From NCBI RefSeq assembly GCF_017896165.1, contig NZ_JAFCNB010000014.1, positions 124,001 to 188,000 on the forward strand: DNA of 64,000 nt, in the 5' to 3' direction. This DNA is from Microbispora oryzae. Lineage in GTDB: Bacteria > Actinomycetota > Actinomycetes > Streptosporangiales > Streptosporangiaceae. The notes below the pieces were generated by a model. The model saw only the letters and a list, made by a program, of their open reading frames with translations. It had not been told where the DNA came from and did not search any database. Shown piece by piece: positions 25,592-33,030 of the stretch; position 1 is the first letter of the stretch; each line of letters begins with the position of its first letter. The position numbers were made by a program, and so were the translations under genes.

Positions 25592-25634
25592 TCAGCGAAG
25601 CGTCAGCGATCGATCAGCGGCGTCCGGCACGATA
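25592..25634 (+). promoter_or_regulatory. SARP-type heptamer array of tRNA-like gene 2
   Basis: TCAGCGA (25592-25598), TCAGCGA (25603-25609) and TCAGCGG (25614-25620) repeat at 11 bp. The hexamer 8 bp downstream is ACGATA (25629-25634), a weaker -10 than in copy 1. The array is nearly the same as that of copy 1, while the sequence between array and gene has diverged. Confidence 0.72.
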
Positions 25635-25664
25635 TGTGGTGTCGGCAGCGAGAGTCGCCGGCGA

Positions 25665-25752
25665 GGAGAGGTACCCGAAGTGGTCCAACGGGGGCCGGGC
25701 TCTGGTCCGGCCGGGCGACAGCCTGCGCAGTGTTCGAATCCTGCCCTCTCCG
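25665..25752 (+). tRNA. Serine-tRNA-like gene, copy 2 (8-nt anticodon loop)
   Basis: This copy differs from copy 1 at one base only, T25701 for C25423 in the anticodon loop (GCTCTGGT). With the first G taken as extra, the loop has T33 and anticodon CTG, which would read the glutamine codon CAG. The acceptor, discriminator G, long variable arm and bulged T stem are the same as in copy 1. Sequence conservation across the whole 88 nt, with divergent flanks, argues for selection on the RNA or a recent duplication. Confidence 0.75.
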
Positions 25753-25795
25753 CCCGAAATGGTTATTTCGCCGAAGTCTGAGCGGCCGGCGAAAG

Positions 25796-25820
25796 GCGGG
25801 GAAAAAGCGCCCCGTTTTCT
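25796..25820 (+). terminator. Intrinsic terminator after tRNA-like gene 2
   Basis: CGGGG (25797-25801), an 8-nt loop and CCCCG (25810-25814) are followed by TTTTCT. A second small hairpin, CGAAAT-GGTT-ATTTCG (25755-25770), lies just after the tRNA. The stem also sits after the convergent TetR gene and may serve both. Confidence 0.6.
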
Positions 25821-25874
25821 ATTGCCTGGTGATCGGGCCCCGGAATCCGGTGTCCCGACCGGCCGCGGGGGCCA

Positions 25875-26510
25875 CTACTCGGAATGGCTCGCGACGTGGG
25901 CCGGGTGGCCGAGCGCCCGGTGGGCGAGTTCGAGGACGACGCGCGTGACTTCCGCGGTGTCGATGGGAGCCCGCCGGCCGATGAGGTCGTCGAGGAGACC
26001 GTCGGCCGCGTGATAGATCATGCGGAAGGTCCAGTCGGGGTTGCGGCTGGCGAATACGCCGGCCGCGGCCCCGCGGGTGACGAACTCGCCGATCAGGGCC
26101 ACCACGCGGGCATTCGACTCCTTGCACAGTTCCAGAGCCGTGCCGTTGGCCGAACCGTAGACCAGGCGGTGCAGCTCGGCGTGTCCGACCGCGTGCGCGA
26201 TCAGCGCGGTCAGGAGCTCGTCGATGGTCGGCCACCACTCCTGTTCCTTGGCGAGGATCCGCCGGGTGGTGTCGACGAAGGCGGCGACGTACTCCTCCCA
26301 CAGGGCGGCGAGCACATGGTCCTTGGTCTCGAAGTGCAGGTAGAAGCTGCCCTTGCCCATCCCCGCGGCGGCGGTGATGTCGGCGATCGTGGCCTCGGAG
26401 AAGCCGACCGTGGCGAAAACCTCGCGGCCGGCCCGCAGGATGTCGGCTCTGCGCGCGTCCGCGCTCTTGACGACGCGCTTGCGCTTGCCGGGAGTCGTGG
26501 CCGGTGGCAT
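25875..26510 (-). CDS. TetR-family repressor
   Basis: The 211-residue protein has a TetR N-terminal helix-turn-helix (residues 18-65: ILRAGREVFATVGFSEATIADITAAAGMGKGSFYLHF) and an all-helical ligand domain. It is divergent from a DHA2-type MFS exporter with a perfect TetR-like palindrome between them. It probably represses the exporter until the product or an intermediate binds. The first residues are basic (GKRKRVVKSADARR). The start is ATG 26510. Confidence 0.94.
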   Translation of the reverse strand: MPPATTPGKRKRVVKSADARRADILRAGREVFATVGFSEATIADITAAAGMGKGSFYLHFETKDHVLAALWEEYVAAFVDTTRRILAKEQEWWPTIDELLTALIAHAVGHAELHRLVYGSANGTALELCKESNARVVALIGEFVTRGAAAGVFASRNPDWTFRMIYHAADGLLDDLIGRRAPIDTAEVTRVVLELAHRALGHPAHVASHSE

Positions 26511-26552
26511 CGAGTCCGCCTCTCGTCGGCTGCCTGAACGAGGACATTCTAT

Positions 26553-26592
26553 GACTGACCGTCGGTCCGTTGACTGACCGACGGTCAGTCAA
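26553..26592. promoter_or_regulatory. TetR operator between repressor and exporter genes
   Basis: TTGACTGACC-GAC-GGTCAGTCAA (26570-26592) is a perfect 10-bp-arm palindrome. An imperfect copy, GACTGACC-GTC-GGTCCGTT (26553-26571), overlaps it on the left, giving two tandem sites. Position and sequence match operators of multidrug-efflux TetR repressors. Confidence 0.8.
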
Positions 26593-26687
26593 CTACTGTC
26601 GGCATGCGCGGGCCCCAAGTGGGAACCTCGCGTCGCTCATGGCCAGCACCCACCCGTTCCCGGCTACCGCGTCAACGCGAGGACGAC

Positions 26688-28295
26688 ATGACCACACCCG
26701 ACCCGAAAGCACGCAGTGGCGGCGCTCTCCTGCTGACCTTCATCTGCATCGGCATCTTCATGGTCTACCTGGACTCCACGATCGTGAACGTCGCACTCCC
26801 GGAGATCCAGCGGGACCTGTCGACCGGCCTGACCCAGATGCAGTGGATCATCGACGCGTACGCGCTCGTGGTGGCCTGCCTCCTGCTGACGGCGGGCACA
26901 CTCGGCGACATCTACGGACGCAGGCGCGTCTTCCTCATCGGCCTCGCCGGGTTCCTGGCCGCCTCGGCGCTGTGCGCGGTGGCACCGGACTACACCTTCC
27001 TGCTGACCGCCCGCGTCCTGCAGGGAGCCGCGGGCTCCATCATGATCCCGGTGTCGCTCGCCCTGCTGTCGGCCACCTACCCCCAGCCGGCCGCCCGCGC
27101 CCGCGCCATCGGCGTCTGGGCCGGAATCGGCGGTCTCGCCCTGGCCGCGGGCCCGGTGCTCGGCGGCGTCCTGGTGGACTCCCTCGGCTGGCAGGCGATC
27201 TTCTGGGTGAACATCCCCTTCGGCCTGGTCTCCATGGTCGTCCTGTTCGCCAAGCTGCCCGAGAGCAAGGCCCCCGCGCGTCGCCGCGCCGACGTCGCCG
27301 GTCAGATCGTCTTCGTCATCGCCATGGCCGGCCTGGCCTACGGCCTGATCGAGGCGAGCACCCGCGGCTGGAGCGACCCGGTCATCCTCGGCGCGTTCGC
27401 CGTCGCCGCAGTCGCCCTCGTGGTCTTCGTCGTCTGGGAGCTCAACCAGGACGACCCGATGTTGCCCATGAACCTGTTCCGCAGCCCGGTCCTCATCGTC
27501 GCCGGCGCGGTCAACTTCCTCGGGCTGTTCGGCCTCTTCGGCAGCATCTTCCTGCTCACCTTCTACCTGCAGCAGGTCAACGGCCTGTCCACCACCCAGA
27601 CCGGCGTCCGATTCCTGGCACTGAACGTCTCCATCATGGTCTTCTCCTACCTCGCCAGCGTCCTCGCCGCCAAGCTCGGCCCCAAGATCCCCATTCTGAT
27701 CGGCTCGGTGGCCAGCGCGGCCGGGCTCATCCGGCTCGCCGGCCTGGAACCCGGCACCGCCTTCGCCGGCTACTGGTGGGCGATGGCACTGCTCGGCGCC
27801 GGTGTCTCACTGGTGGGCGCCCCGGCCACCGTCGCGCTGCTGTCGTCGGTCCGCCCAGAACAGGCCGGAACGGCATCAGGCGTCTCCAACACCTTCCGCC
27901 AGGTCGGCAGCGTCTTCGGCGTGGCCCTCGTCGGCACGCTCCTGGTCCGCCACCTCAGCGGCGGCGTGCCCGGCGCCTTGGCGAGCGTGGGCCTGGACCC
28001 GGCCCAGCGCGCCCAGGCCGTCGGCGCCCTGTCCCACGGCGACCTGGCGTCGATCGGCGACCTTCCCGCGCGCTTCCAGGAGCCGGTCCTGCAGGCGGTC
28101 GCCCCGATCTTCACCGACGGCCTGCGCATCGGATTCACCGCCGCGGCCGTCGGCACCCTCATCGGGGGCCTGTTCGCCCTCGTCGTCCTCCCCGGCCGCA
28201 AGAAGCCGGCCCCCGCGCCGGCTGCCGCACCGGCCGCCGGCGCCCAGCCCGCCCCGCCGGCCACGGCGGCTCCTTCGGACACCGTGGCCGGCTGA
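26688..28295 (+). CDS. MFS drug/H+ antiporter, 14-helix DHA2 (EmrB/QacA) type
   Basis: The product is 535 residues from ATG 26688, which has GCGAGGAC upstream; an upstream in-frame ATG at 26604 lies inside the operator-proximal leader and is less likely. Motif A-like GDIYGRRRVFL, motif C GPVLGGVLVDSLGW and an early Asp (YLDSTIVNVALP) define the DHA2 family. About 14 hydrophobic segments are present. The C-terminal 30 residues are Pro/Ala-rich. It is controlled by the divergent TetR and is a candidate exporter for the azoxy product, as VlmF is in the valanimycin cluster. Confidence 0.93.
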   Translation: MTTPDPKARSGGALLLTFICIGIFMVYLDSTIVNVALPEIQRDLSTGLTQMQWIIDAYALVVACLLLTAGTLGDIYGRRRVFLIGLAGFLAASALCAVAPDYTFLLTARVLQGAAGSIMIPVSLALLSATYPQPAARARAIGVWAGIGGLALAAGPVLGGVLVDSLGWQAIFWVNIPFGLVSMVVLFAKLPESKAPARRRADVAGQIVFVIAMAGLAYGLIEASTRGWSDPVILGAFAVAAVALVVFVVWELNQDDPMLPMNLFRSPVLIVAGAVNFLGLFGLFGSIFLLTFYLQQVNGLSTTQTGVRFLALNVSIMVFSYLASVLAAKLGPKIPILIGSVASAAGLIRLAGLEPGTAFAGYWWAMALLGAGVSLVGAPATVALLSSVRPEQAGTASGVSNTFRQVGSVFGVALVGTLLVRHLSGGVPGALASVGLDPAQRAQAVGALSHGDLASIGDLPARFQEPVLQAVAPIFTDGLRIGFTAAAVGTLIGGLFALVVLPGRKKPAPAPAAAPAAGAQPAPPATAAPSDTVAG

Positions 28296-28385
28296 GATGC
28301 CGTGATCGGCTGAGACGTCATGCGGCGGCCACCGCACTCGCGTGGCCGCCGCCTGCTTTCCCGCCCCCGACCAAGAAGGACCTCT

Positions 28386-28871
28386 GTGCGTACCGAAGAT
28401 CTGTCGCAGGCCTACGACAAGCTCCTGTCCGTCGCCGGAGCCATCACCGACGACGACCCCATCACGGAGGCCGCCCGCACCCAGATCGACTGGGTGATCA
28501 CACACATCGCGCTCAGCGACCGCATGCTCGCGGACACCGCGCGCAGCATCCTGAACGGCCGGGAAGCGTACGTCGACAACGCGTCGGCGATGTCCAGCAC
28601 GACGATCGGCACCCTCGTCTCGACCAGTTCCCACCGCGACCGCGTCGACATGGCACGCCACAACGCACATGTGCTCATCGGCATCCTCGATGAGATGCCA
28701 CAGGCCGCGGCCGACGTCGACGTCCGCACCCGGCTCGTCAACCGTGACGGCGAAACGGTCTTCGACGGATTTCTGGCCTGGGGCGACATCATCCACACAC
28801 GAACCACTCAGCACATCCCGGGACACACCGCGACCCTGGCCAGGTTGACCGGCAACAGCAACCACGCCTGA
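28386..28871 (+). CDS. Small helical protein, possibly DinB-like
   Basis: This 161-residue protein starts at GTG 28386 with AAGGA upstream, 90 bp after the MFS gene. It is predicted to be mostly helical, with spaced histidines (VITHIALSDRML, MARHNAHVLIGIL, TTQHIPGHTATLARL). That pattern recalls the metal-binding DinB/mycothiol-transferase four-helix bundle, but the match is weak. It probably shares the exporter's TetR control. Function unknown; roles in detoxification of or resistance to a reactive azoxy compound are speculative. Confidence 0.55.
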   Translation: MRTEDLSQAYDKLLSVAGAITDDDPITEAARTQIDWVITHIALSDRMLADTARSILNGREAYVDNASAMSSTTIGTLVSTSSHRDRVDMARHNAHVLIGILDEMPQAAADVDVRTRLVNRDGETVFDGFLAWGDIIHTRTTQHIPGHTATLARLTGNSNHA

Positions 28872-29058
28872 GTCCGGCACCGGCTCCGCCGGGCATTCTG
28901 CCGGGATTCCGCGTCCGCTGTGGAGGTACCTATTCACCATCGGCCCACGCACTTAGCAGACCAAACGGATGGCCCGTTTCGATTCCATGGGGTAGCCGGC
29001 CGCCGCTCGTGAGGCTATGGTCAGGCAGTTCCGGTCAAGGGGTGAGTCAAGGCCGATG

Positions 29059-29856
29059 TCAAGACACGGGATTCCGCAGTCTCAGGTGGTTCTCGTGCGG
29101 CAGCAGTTCCGGGTCGTGAGCGAGAACGGCCCGCTCGTGGTTACGCAGCATCGGCGACGGATTGACGCCCAACTCCTCGGCCATCCGATTACGGATTTCC
29201 CGATATACGGATAGCGCGTCGACCTGGCGGCCGCATCGGTAAAGCGCGATCATCAGTAGTTCGCACAGCCGCTCGTTCAGTCCTTCGGCGCGAACGAGAG
29301 CGGTCAGTTCTGGAACGATGTAGGTGTGGGAGCCGCGCTTGAGCTCGTTGTCGAAGAGCAGCTCCAGCGCCGCCGTCCGGGAGGCTTTCAGCCGTGCGGC
29401 GGCGGCCTGCGCCATGGGCCCGACCACGGCTCCGCCGAAGACCGGGCCGCGCCACAGCTCCAGAGCCTCGCGTAGCCGGTCGGCGATGATGCCGGCGGAG
29501 GACGCCGGCTCGAGCCGTGCGCGGGCCAGCGCGTCGCTGAACCTGGCGGCGTCGACCTCTGCGCCGTCCAGGATCAGCCGGTAGCCGTTGGCCTGGGAGA
29601 CGAGCCGGGGGCTCGTTCGTTCTCCCTCCAGCGACTGGAGCTTCCGGCGTAGCCGGCTGACGTGCGCCTGCAGCGCGTTCTCCACGGAGTTGGGAGGGTT
29701 GTCCTCCCACAGCTCCTCGATGAGGGAGCCGACGGAGAGAACCTTTCCCTCCGCCGCGATGAACGCCGCGAGGAGAGCGCACTGCAGACCGCCGCGAAAG
29801 TGAACTTCACGTCCGTTGCAACCAACGGTAAGCTGTCCAAGTACCAGGAATTTCAT
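29059..29856 (-). CDS. SARP-family pathway activator (VlmI-type)
   Basis: The 265-residue protein has an OmpR-like winged helix (residues 1-95: GGLQCALLAAFIAAEGKVLS, ENALQAHVSRLRRKLQ) and a bacterial transcriptional activator domain (residues 100-245). SARPs bind tandem heptamers at 11-bp spacing 8 bp from the -10 box, and five such arrays occur in region C (25294, 25592, 30144, 32936, 47102), so this protein is the obvious candidate to bind them. ATG 29856 is preferred over GTG 29862 because AGGGAG sits five bases before it. No heptamer array precedes its own gene. In valanimycin the SARP VlmI is likewise the activator. Confidence 0.92.
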   Translation of the reverse strand: MKFLVLGQLTVGCNGREVHFRGGLQCALLAAFIAAEGKVLSVGSLIEELWEDNPPNSVENALQAHVSRLRRKLQSLEGERTSPRLVSQANGYRLILDGAEVDAARFSDALARARLEPASSAGIIADRLREALELWRGPVFGGAVVGPMAQAAAARLKASRTAALELLFDNELKRGSHTYIVPELTALVRAEGLNERLCELLMIALYRCGRQVDALSVYREIRNRMAEELGVNPSPMLRNHERAVLAHDPELLPHENHLRLRNPVS

Positions 29857-29864
29857 GGCCACTC

Positions 29865-29879
29865 CCTAACACTGTTAGG
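29865..29879. promoter_or_regulatory. Palindrome at the SARP translation start
   Basis: CCTAAC-ACT-GTTAGG is a perfect 6-bp-arm inverted repeat overlapping the ribosome site region of the SARP gene. It could be an operator for an unknown regulator or a small hairpin limiting translation. The surrounding 29880-30140 is AT-rich for this genome and holds no gene. Confidence 0.4.
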
Positions 29880-30143
29880 TAGACGCTCGTCGAGGATGGC
29901 GCCGCAGCGCTGCAACCGGCCGATTCGCCTGGGGGGCGGCCCATCGGCGATTTACTCGCGTGTCAAGTCGATCTGACGCCACGATTATTAAAAGAGTTTG
30001 TTTGTATGTCAAGGGATGTCCCTCTCTGTAAGACGGTGTCCCGACCTTCGCCCGCCACGCATCCGATCACGCAGAGCGATTAAGCGAGGGCATCACTCCG
30101 GTCAAACGAGAAGACCTCAATATTTTCTGCCGCCTGTTATTCG

Positions 30144-30186
30144 TCAGCCAATCGTCAGTCCATTGTCAGCGAAGCCCACCAGGATG
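30144..30186 (+). promoter_or_regulatory. SARP-type heptamer array of the kinase/dehydratase operon
   Basis: TCAGCCA (30144-30150), TCAGTCC (30155-30161) and TCAGCGA (30166-30172) repeat at 11 bp. Eight bp later lies AGGATG (30181-30186), a weak -10. The next gene starts at 30344, leaving a leader of about 150 nt with nothing recognisable in it. Confidence 0.7.
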
Positions 30187-30343
30187 ATTCGCAGACGGCG
30201 GAGGGCGGTGCGGCCGTGCCGGTCGGCCGGTGGGACGGGCGGCATGGGGTCGTGAGCAGCGGACTTCCTGGCCGGGCCGCCGGTGCGGGCCCGGGACGCG
30301 CGCCTTCGCCCGCCGCGACGAACATGACGGAAGAAGACCTGTG

Positions 30344-31318
30344 ATGTTGCTGGGACACGTTCGCCGGACACCCGCATTGATCATCGCTAACCCGAAGGCC
30401 GGAACCGACTCATTCCGGCTCGTGCCGGAACTGATCGATCGGTGTGCGAGGTTTCTGCCGGGCGTCGAGGTCCACCGGACCACCGGGCCGGGCGACGCCA
30501 CCGCGGTCGCGCGGGCCGCGGCCAGTCGCTCCGGCGCCCACGACCGGCCCGGCCTGATCTTCGCGGTCGGCGGCGACGGCACGGTGCGGGAGGTCGTCGA
30601 AGGCCTGGCCGCCGCGGGGCCGGCGGACCCGGCCGAGCGTCCGGCGTTGATGGTCGTTCCCGCGGGGACCGGCAACTCCAACTACCTCGCCCAGTGGGGC
30701 GACCTGCCCTGGCGGGACGCTCTCGACGCACTGGCCGGCACCGTTGGCGGGCCCGAGCCCGAGATCCGGATGCTCGACCTGTGCCGCCTGACCGAGACCG
30801 GCGCGCTGGTTCTGCTGGGCGCGTGTTCCGGTCTGATCGCGCAGGCTCTGGTGTTCGCCCGCGACATCCCGCTGACTGGCCGGCCGCGATACCGGGCCGC
30901 GCTGGCGCAGGCCGCCGCCGTGTTTCGGCCGTATCTCGGGCGTGTCGAGGTCGATGGCGCCGTCGTGCACGAGGGCCCCACCGTCCTGGCGAACATCGGA
31001 GGCGGCCGTTACCGGGGCGGGCAGTATCAGGTGCTGCCACACTCGTTCCTTGACGACGGCCTCCTTGACGTCTGCGTCATCGGAGCGGAGACGGACCCGC
31101 AGGACGTTCCGGAACTGACACGCGACGGCGGCCACCTGGATCGGCCCGGTGTGGTCTACGCTCGCGGCAGACGGATCACCGTCAGCGACATCGGCGGCGA
31201 ACCGATGTGGTTCGAACACGACGGCGAACTGCTCCCACGCGAGCATCCGGCCGTGACACTCGAGATCATGCCCGGCGTGCTGCCGACGGTCTGCCGGGGG
31301 GACCGTCCCGTTGGCTGA
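30344..31318 (+). CDS. Diacylglycerol-kinase-family kinase (VlmJ-like)
   Basis: The 324-residue lipid-kinase-fold protein has ALIIANPKAG at the N terminus, the nucleotide-binding FAVGGDGTVREVVEG and VPAGTGNSNYLA. Family members phosphorylate lipid hydroxyls. VlmJ, of this family, phosphorylates the serine-derived hydroxyl of valanimycin hydrate so that VlmK can eliminate phosphate. The downstream overlapping MmgE/PrpD gene reproduces the VlmJ-VlmK pair. The start is ATG 30344, or the adjoining GTG 30341, with AAGAAGA upstream. A SARP array precedes it. Confidence 0.85.
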   Translation: MLLGHVRRTPALIIANPKAGTDSFRLVPELIDRCARFLPGVEVHRTTGPGDATAVARAAASRSGAHDRPGLIFAVGGDGTVREVVEGLAAAGPADPAERPALMVVPAGTGNSNYLAQWGDLPWRDALDALAGTVGGPEPEIRMLDLCRLTETGALVLLGACSGLIAQALVFARDIPLTGRPRYRAALAQAAAVFRPYLGRVEVDGAVVHEGPTVLANIGGGRYRGGQYQVLPHSFLDDGLLDVCVIGAETDPQDVPELTRDGGHLDRPGVVYARGRRITVSDIGGEPMWFEHDGELLPREHPAVTLEIMPGVLPTVCRGDRPVG

Positions 31319-32834
31319 GCGCCTCCCCGGGTCCCCCGCGGCGCGCGCGCGTGCGGGAGAGAAGTCCGGATCAGAGCCGGCGCCGCTGGTCACGACGTTG
31401 ACCGCCTGGGCCGCCGGGCTCCGGCTCGACCACGTGCCGGAGCGGGTCGTCGCCCTGGCGACCAGCCAGGTCATCGCCCAGCTCGCGGCCATCCGCGCGG
31501 GACTGCGGCACAGCGCCGGGGCCAAGCTGGTCCGTGCCTTCGGCCCGCCCCTGCAGCCCGACCCGCGCCGTTCCGCCGGCGTGCTGGCGATGCTCGGCTC
31601 CTGGCTCAACCTGGACGACACGGCGTACGCGGGGCACCTCGCTCCCTCCACGGTCGCGGTGCCGCTGGCATACGCGCACGCCGGGCGCCATGACGGCCGC
31701 GCGCTGCTCACGGCTGTGATCGCCGCGAACGAGTGTGCCGCCCGGATCACCGCGGCCGCCACCCTCGGCCCGCTGCGCGGTCAGAGCGCACTGCACACTC
31801 ACCTCGCCGGCGCGGTCGCCGGCCGGTTGAGCGTCGAGCGCGCGCCGGCGGCCAGGTGGGCCGACGCGTTCGGCCTGGCGTTCGCCTCCCCTCCGTGGCC
31901 GGTGATGCACGCGTTCCTGGGCGGCGACGCCAAGCTCGTACACGTGCTGGCGCCGGTGCGCTCGGCGATGGACGCCTGCGACGCCGCGGCCGCGGGTCTG
32001 ACCGGCATGCCGGACATCATGGAACACGCGAATGGATTCCTCGCCCGGTTCGCCACGACGCCGCTACCCGAGGTGATCACCGCGGGGCTGGGGCGGCACT
32101 GGCACACCGAGACCCTGTCGTTCAAGGTGCGTCCGGGCGGTCCCGGGATCGACGCCGCCGTCGACTGCGCCCTGGAACTGCACCCGCTGCTCGGCGGCGC
32201 GCCCATCGCGGAGGTGGAGGTCGCGGCGTCGGCCTACACGTTGTTCGCCGGCCGCCAGGCGGCTCGATATCTGGCCGGCCCTCGCACTCCGATCAGCGCC
32301 CTGCTGCTGTCGACCGCTTACCCGGTGGCCACCGCTCTGCTCACCGGCGATCTGACTGTCGAGGACTTCGACCTGCCGGCGATGCGGGACCCGGTGCGGT
32401 GGGCACTGGCCGACCGGATCCGGCTGGTGCACGATCCGCGGATGACCTCCGCGCTGCTCGGTTCGGTGGCGCCGTTCGGCGCGGCGCTCCGGCAGGCGGG
32501 CGAACGCGGGCTTCCCTGGCTGCGCGACTTCGCCGGTGACGAGATCGCCGCCCTGGCACCGCCGGGTGACGGCGGTCCACCCGACTTCACCTCCGCGAGC
32601 AAGGCGACGCCCGCCCGGGTCGTCGTACGGCTCGCCGACGGCCGGACGTTCAGCCGGGAGCGCGACATCCCGATCGGCTCGGCGGGCCCGGACACCCGCC
32701 GCCGGCATCGGGAGCTGGTGTCTGAGAAGTTCCTCGCCCAGGGCGGCGACCTCGCCGTCGCCGGCGAGCTGGGCGAGCTCGCCGAACTGCCGGCGGAGCG
32801 CCTCAGACGGCTGCTCGCCGAGGCGCTGCGCTGA
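31311..32834 (+). CDS. MmgE/PrpD-family dehydratase (VlmK-like)
   Basis: The 507-residue protein starts at TTG 31311 after GGGGGA and overlaps the kinase gene by 8 nt. It shows the MmgE/PrpD helical domain (LTAWAAGLRLDHVPERVV, SWLNLDDTAYAGHLAPST, KLVRAFG) typical of 2-methylcitrate dehydratase relatives. VlmK of this family completes valanimycin by eliminating phosphate to give an acrylate. The same dehydration here would yield a 2-(azoxy)acrylate. It ends the first SARP-controlled operon; 196 bp follow before the next gene. Confidence 0.85.
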   Translation: MAERLPGSPAARARAGEKSGSEPAPLVTTLTAWAAGLRLDHVPERVVALATSQVIAQLAAIRAGLRHSAGAKLVRAFGPPLQPDPRRSAGVLAMLGSWLNLDDTAYAGHLAPSTVAVPLAYAHAGRHDGRALLTAVIAANECAARITAAATLGPLRGQSALHTHLAGAVAGRLSVERAPAARWADAFGLAFASPPWPVMHAFLGGDAKLVHVLAPVRSAMDACDAAAAGLTGMPDIMEHANGFLARFATTPLPEVITAGLGRHWHTETLSFKVRPGGPGIDAAVDCALELHPLLGGAPIAEVEVAASAYTLFAGRQAARYLAGPRTPISALLLSTAYPVATALLTGDLTVEDFDLPAMRDPVRWALADRIRLVHDPRMTSALLGSVAPFGAALRQAGERGLPWLRDFAGDEIAALAPPGDGGPPDFTSASKATPARVVVRLADGRTFSRERDIPIGSAGPDTRRRHRELVSEKFLAQGGDLAVAGELGELAELPAERLRRLLAEALR

Positions 32835-32935
32835 CCGGCCGCACACCAGACGCGCCTCCATATCAGACGACACATATCGAGCCATCCGGCGATCCGCGCT
32901 TTCCTTATTAGGTCGATATTCACCTTCTTTTAAAG

Positions 32936-32978
32936 TCAGAAATTCGTCAGCGCTTTGTCAGGTGACCCTGCCACTATT
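32936..32978 (+). promoter_or_regulatory. SARP-type heptamer array of the main biosynthetic operon
   Basis: TCAGAAA (32936-32942), TCAGCGC (32947-32953) and TCAGGTG (32958-32964) repeat at 11 bp. Eight bp later lies ACTATT (32973-32978), a good -10. The start codon is 33031, so the leader is about 45 nt. The dozen genes to 45480 may be read from here. Confidence 0.78.
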
Positions 32979-33030
32979 TTGCTGTCTTCCCTATAAGAGC
33001 CGGTTGTGCTCTGTGCGAGGAGCGAGTCGC

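Noticed and set aside
25387..25752. tRNA copies as attachment sites of an integrative element
   Set aside because: Both copies are full length and only 278 bp apart, and there is no integrase, excisionase or mobile gene near them.
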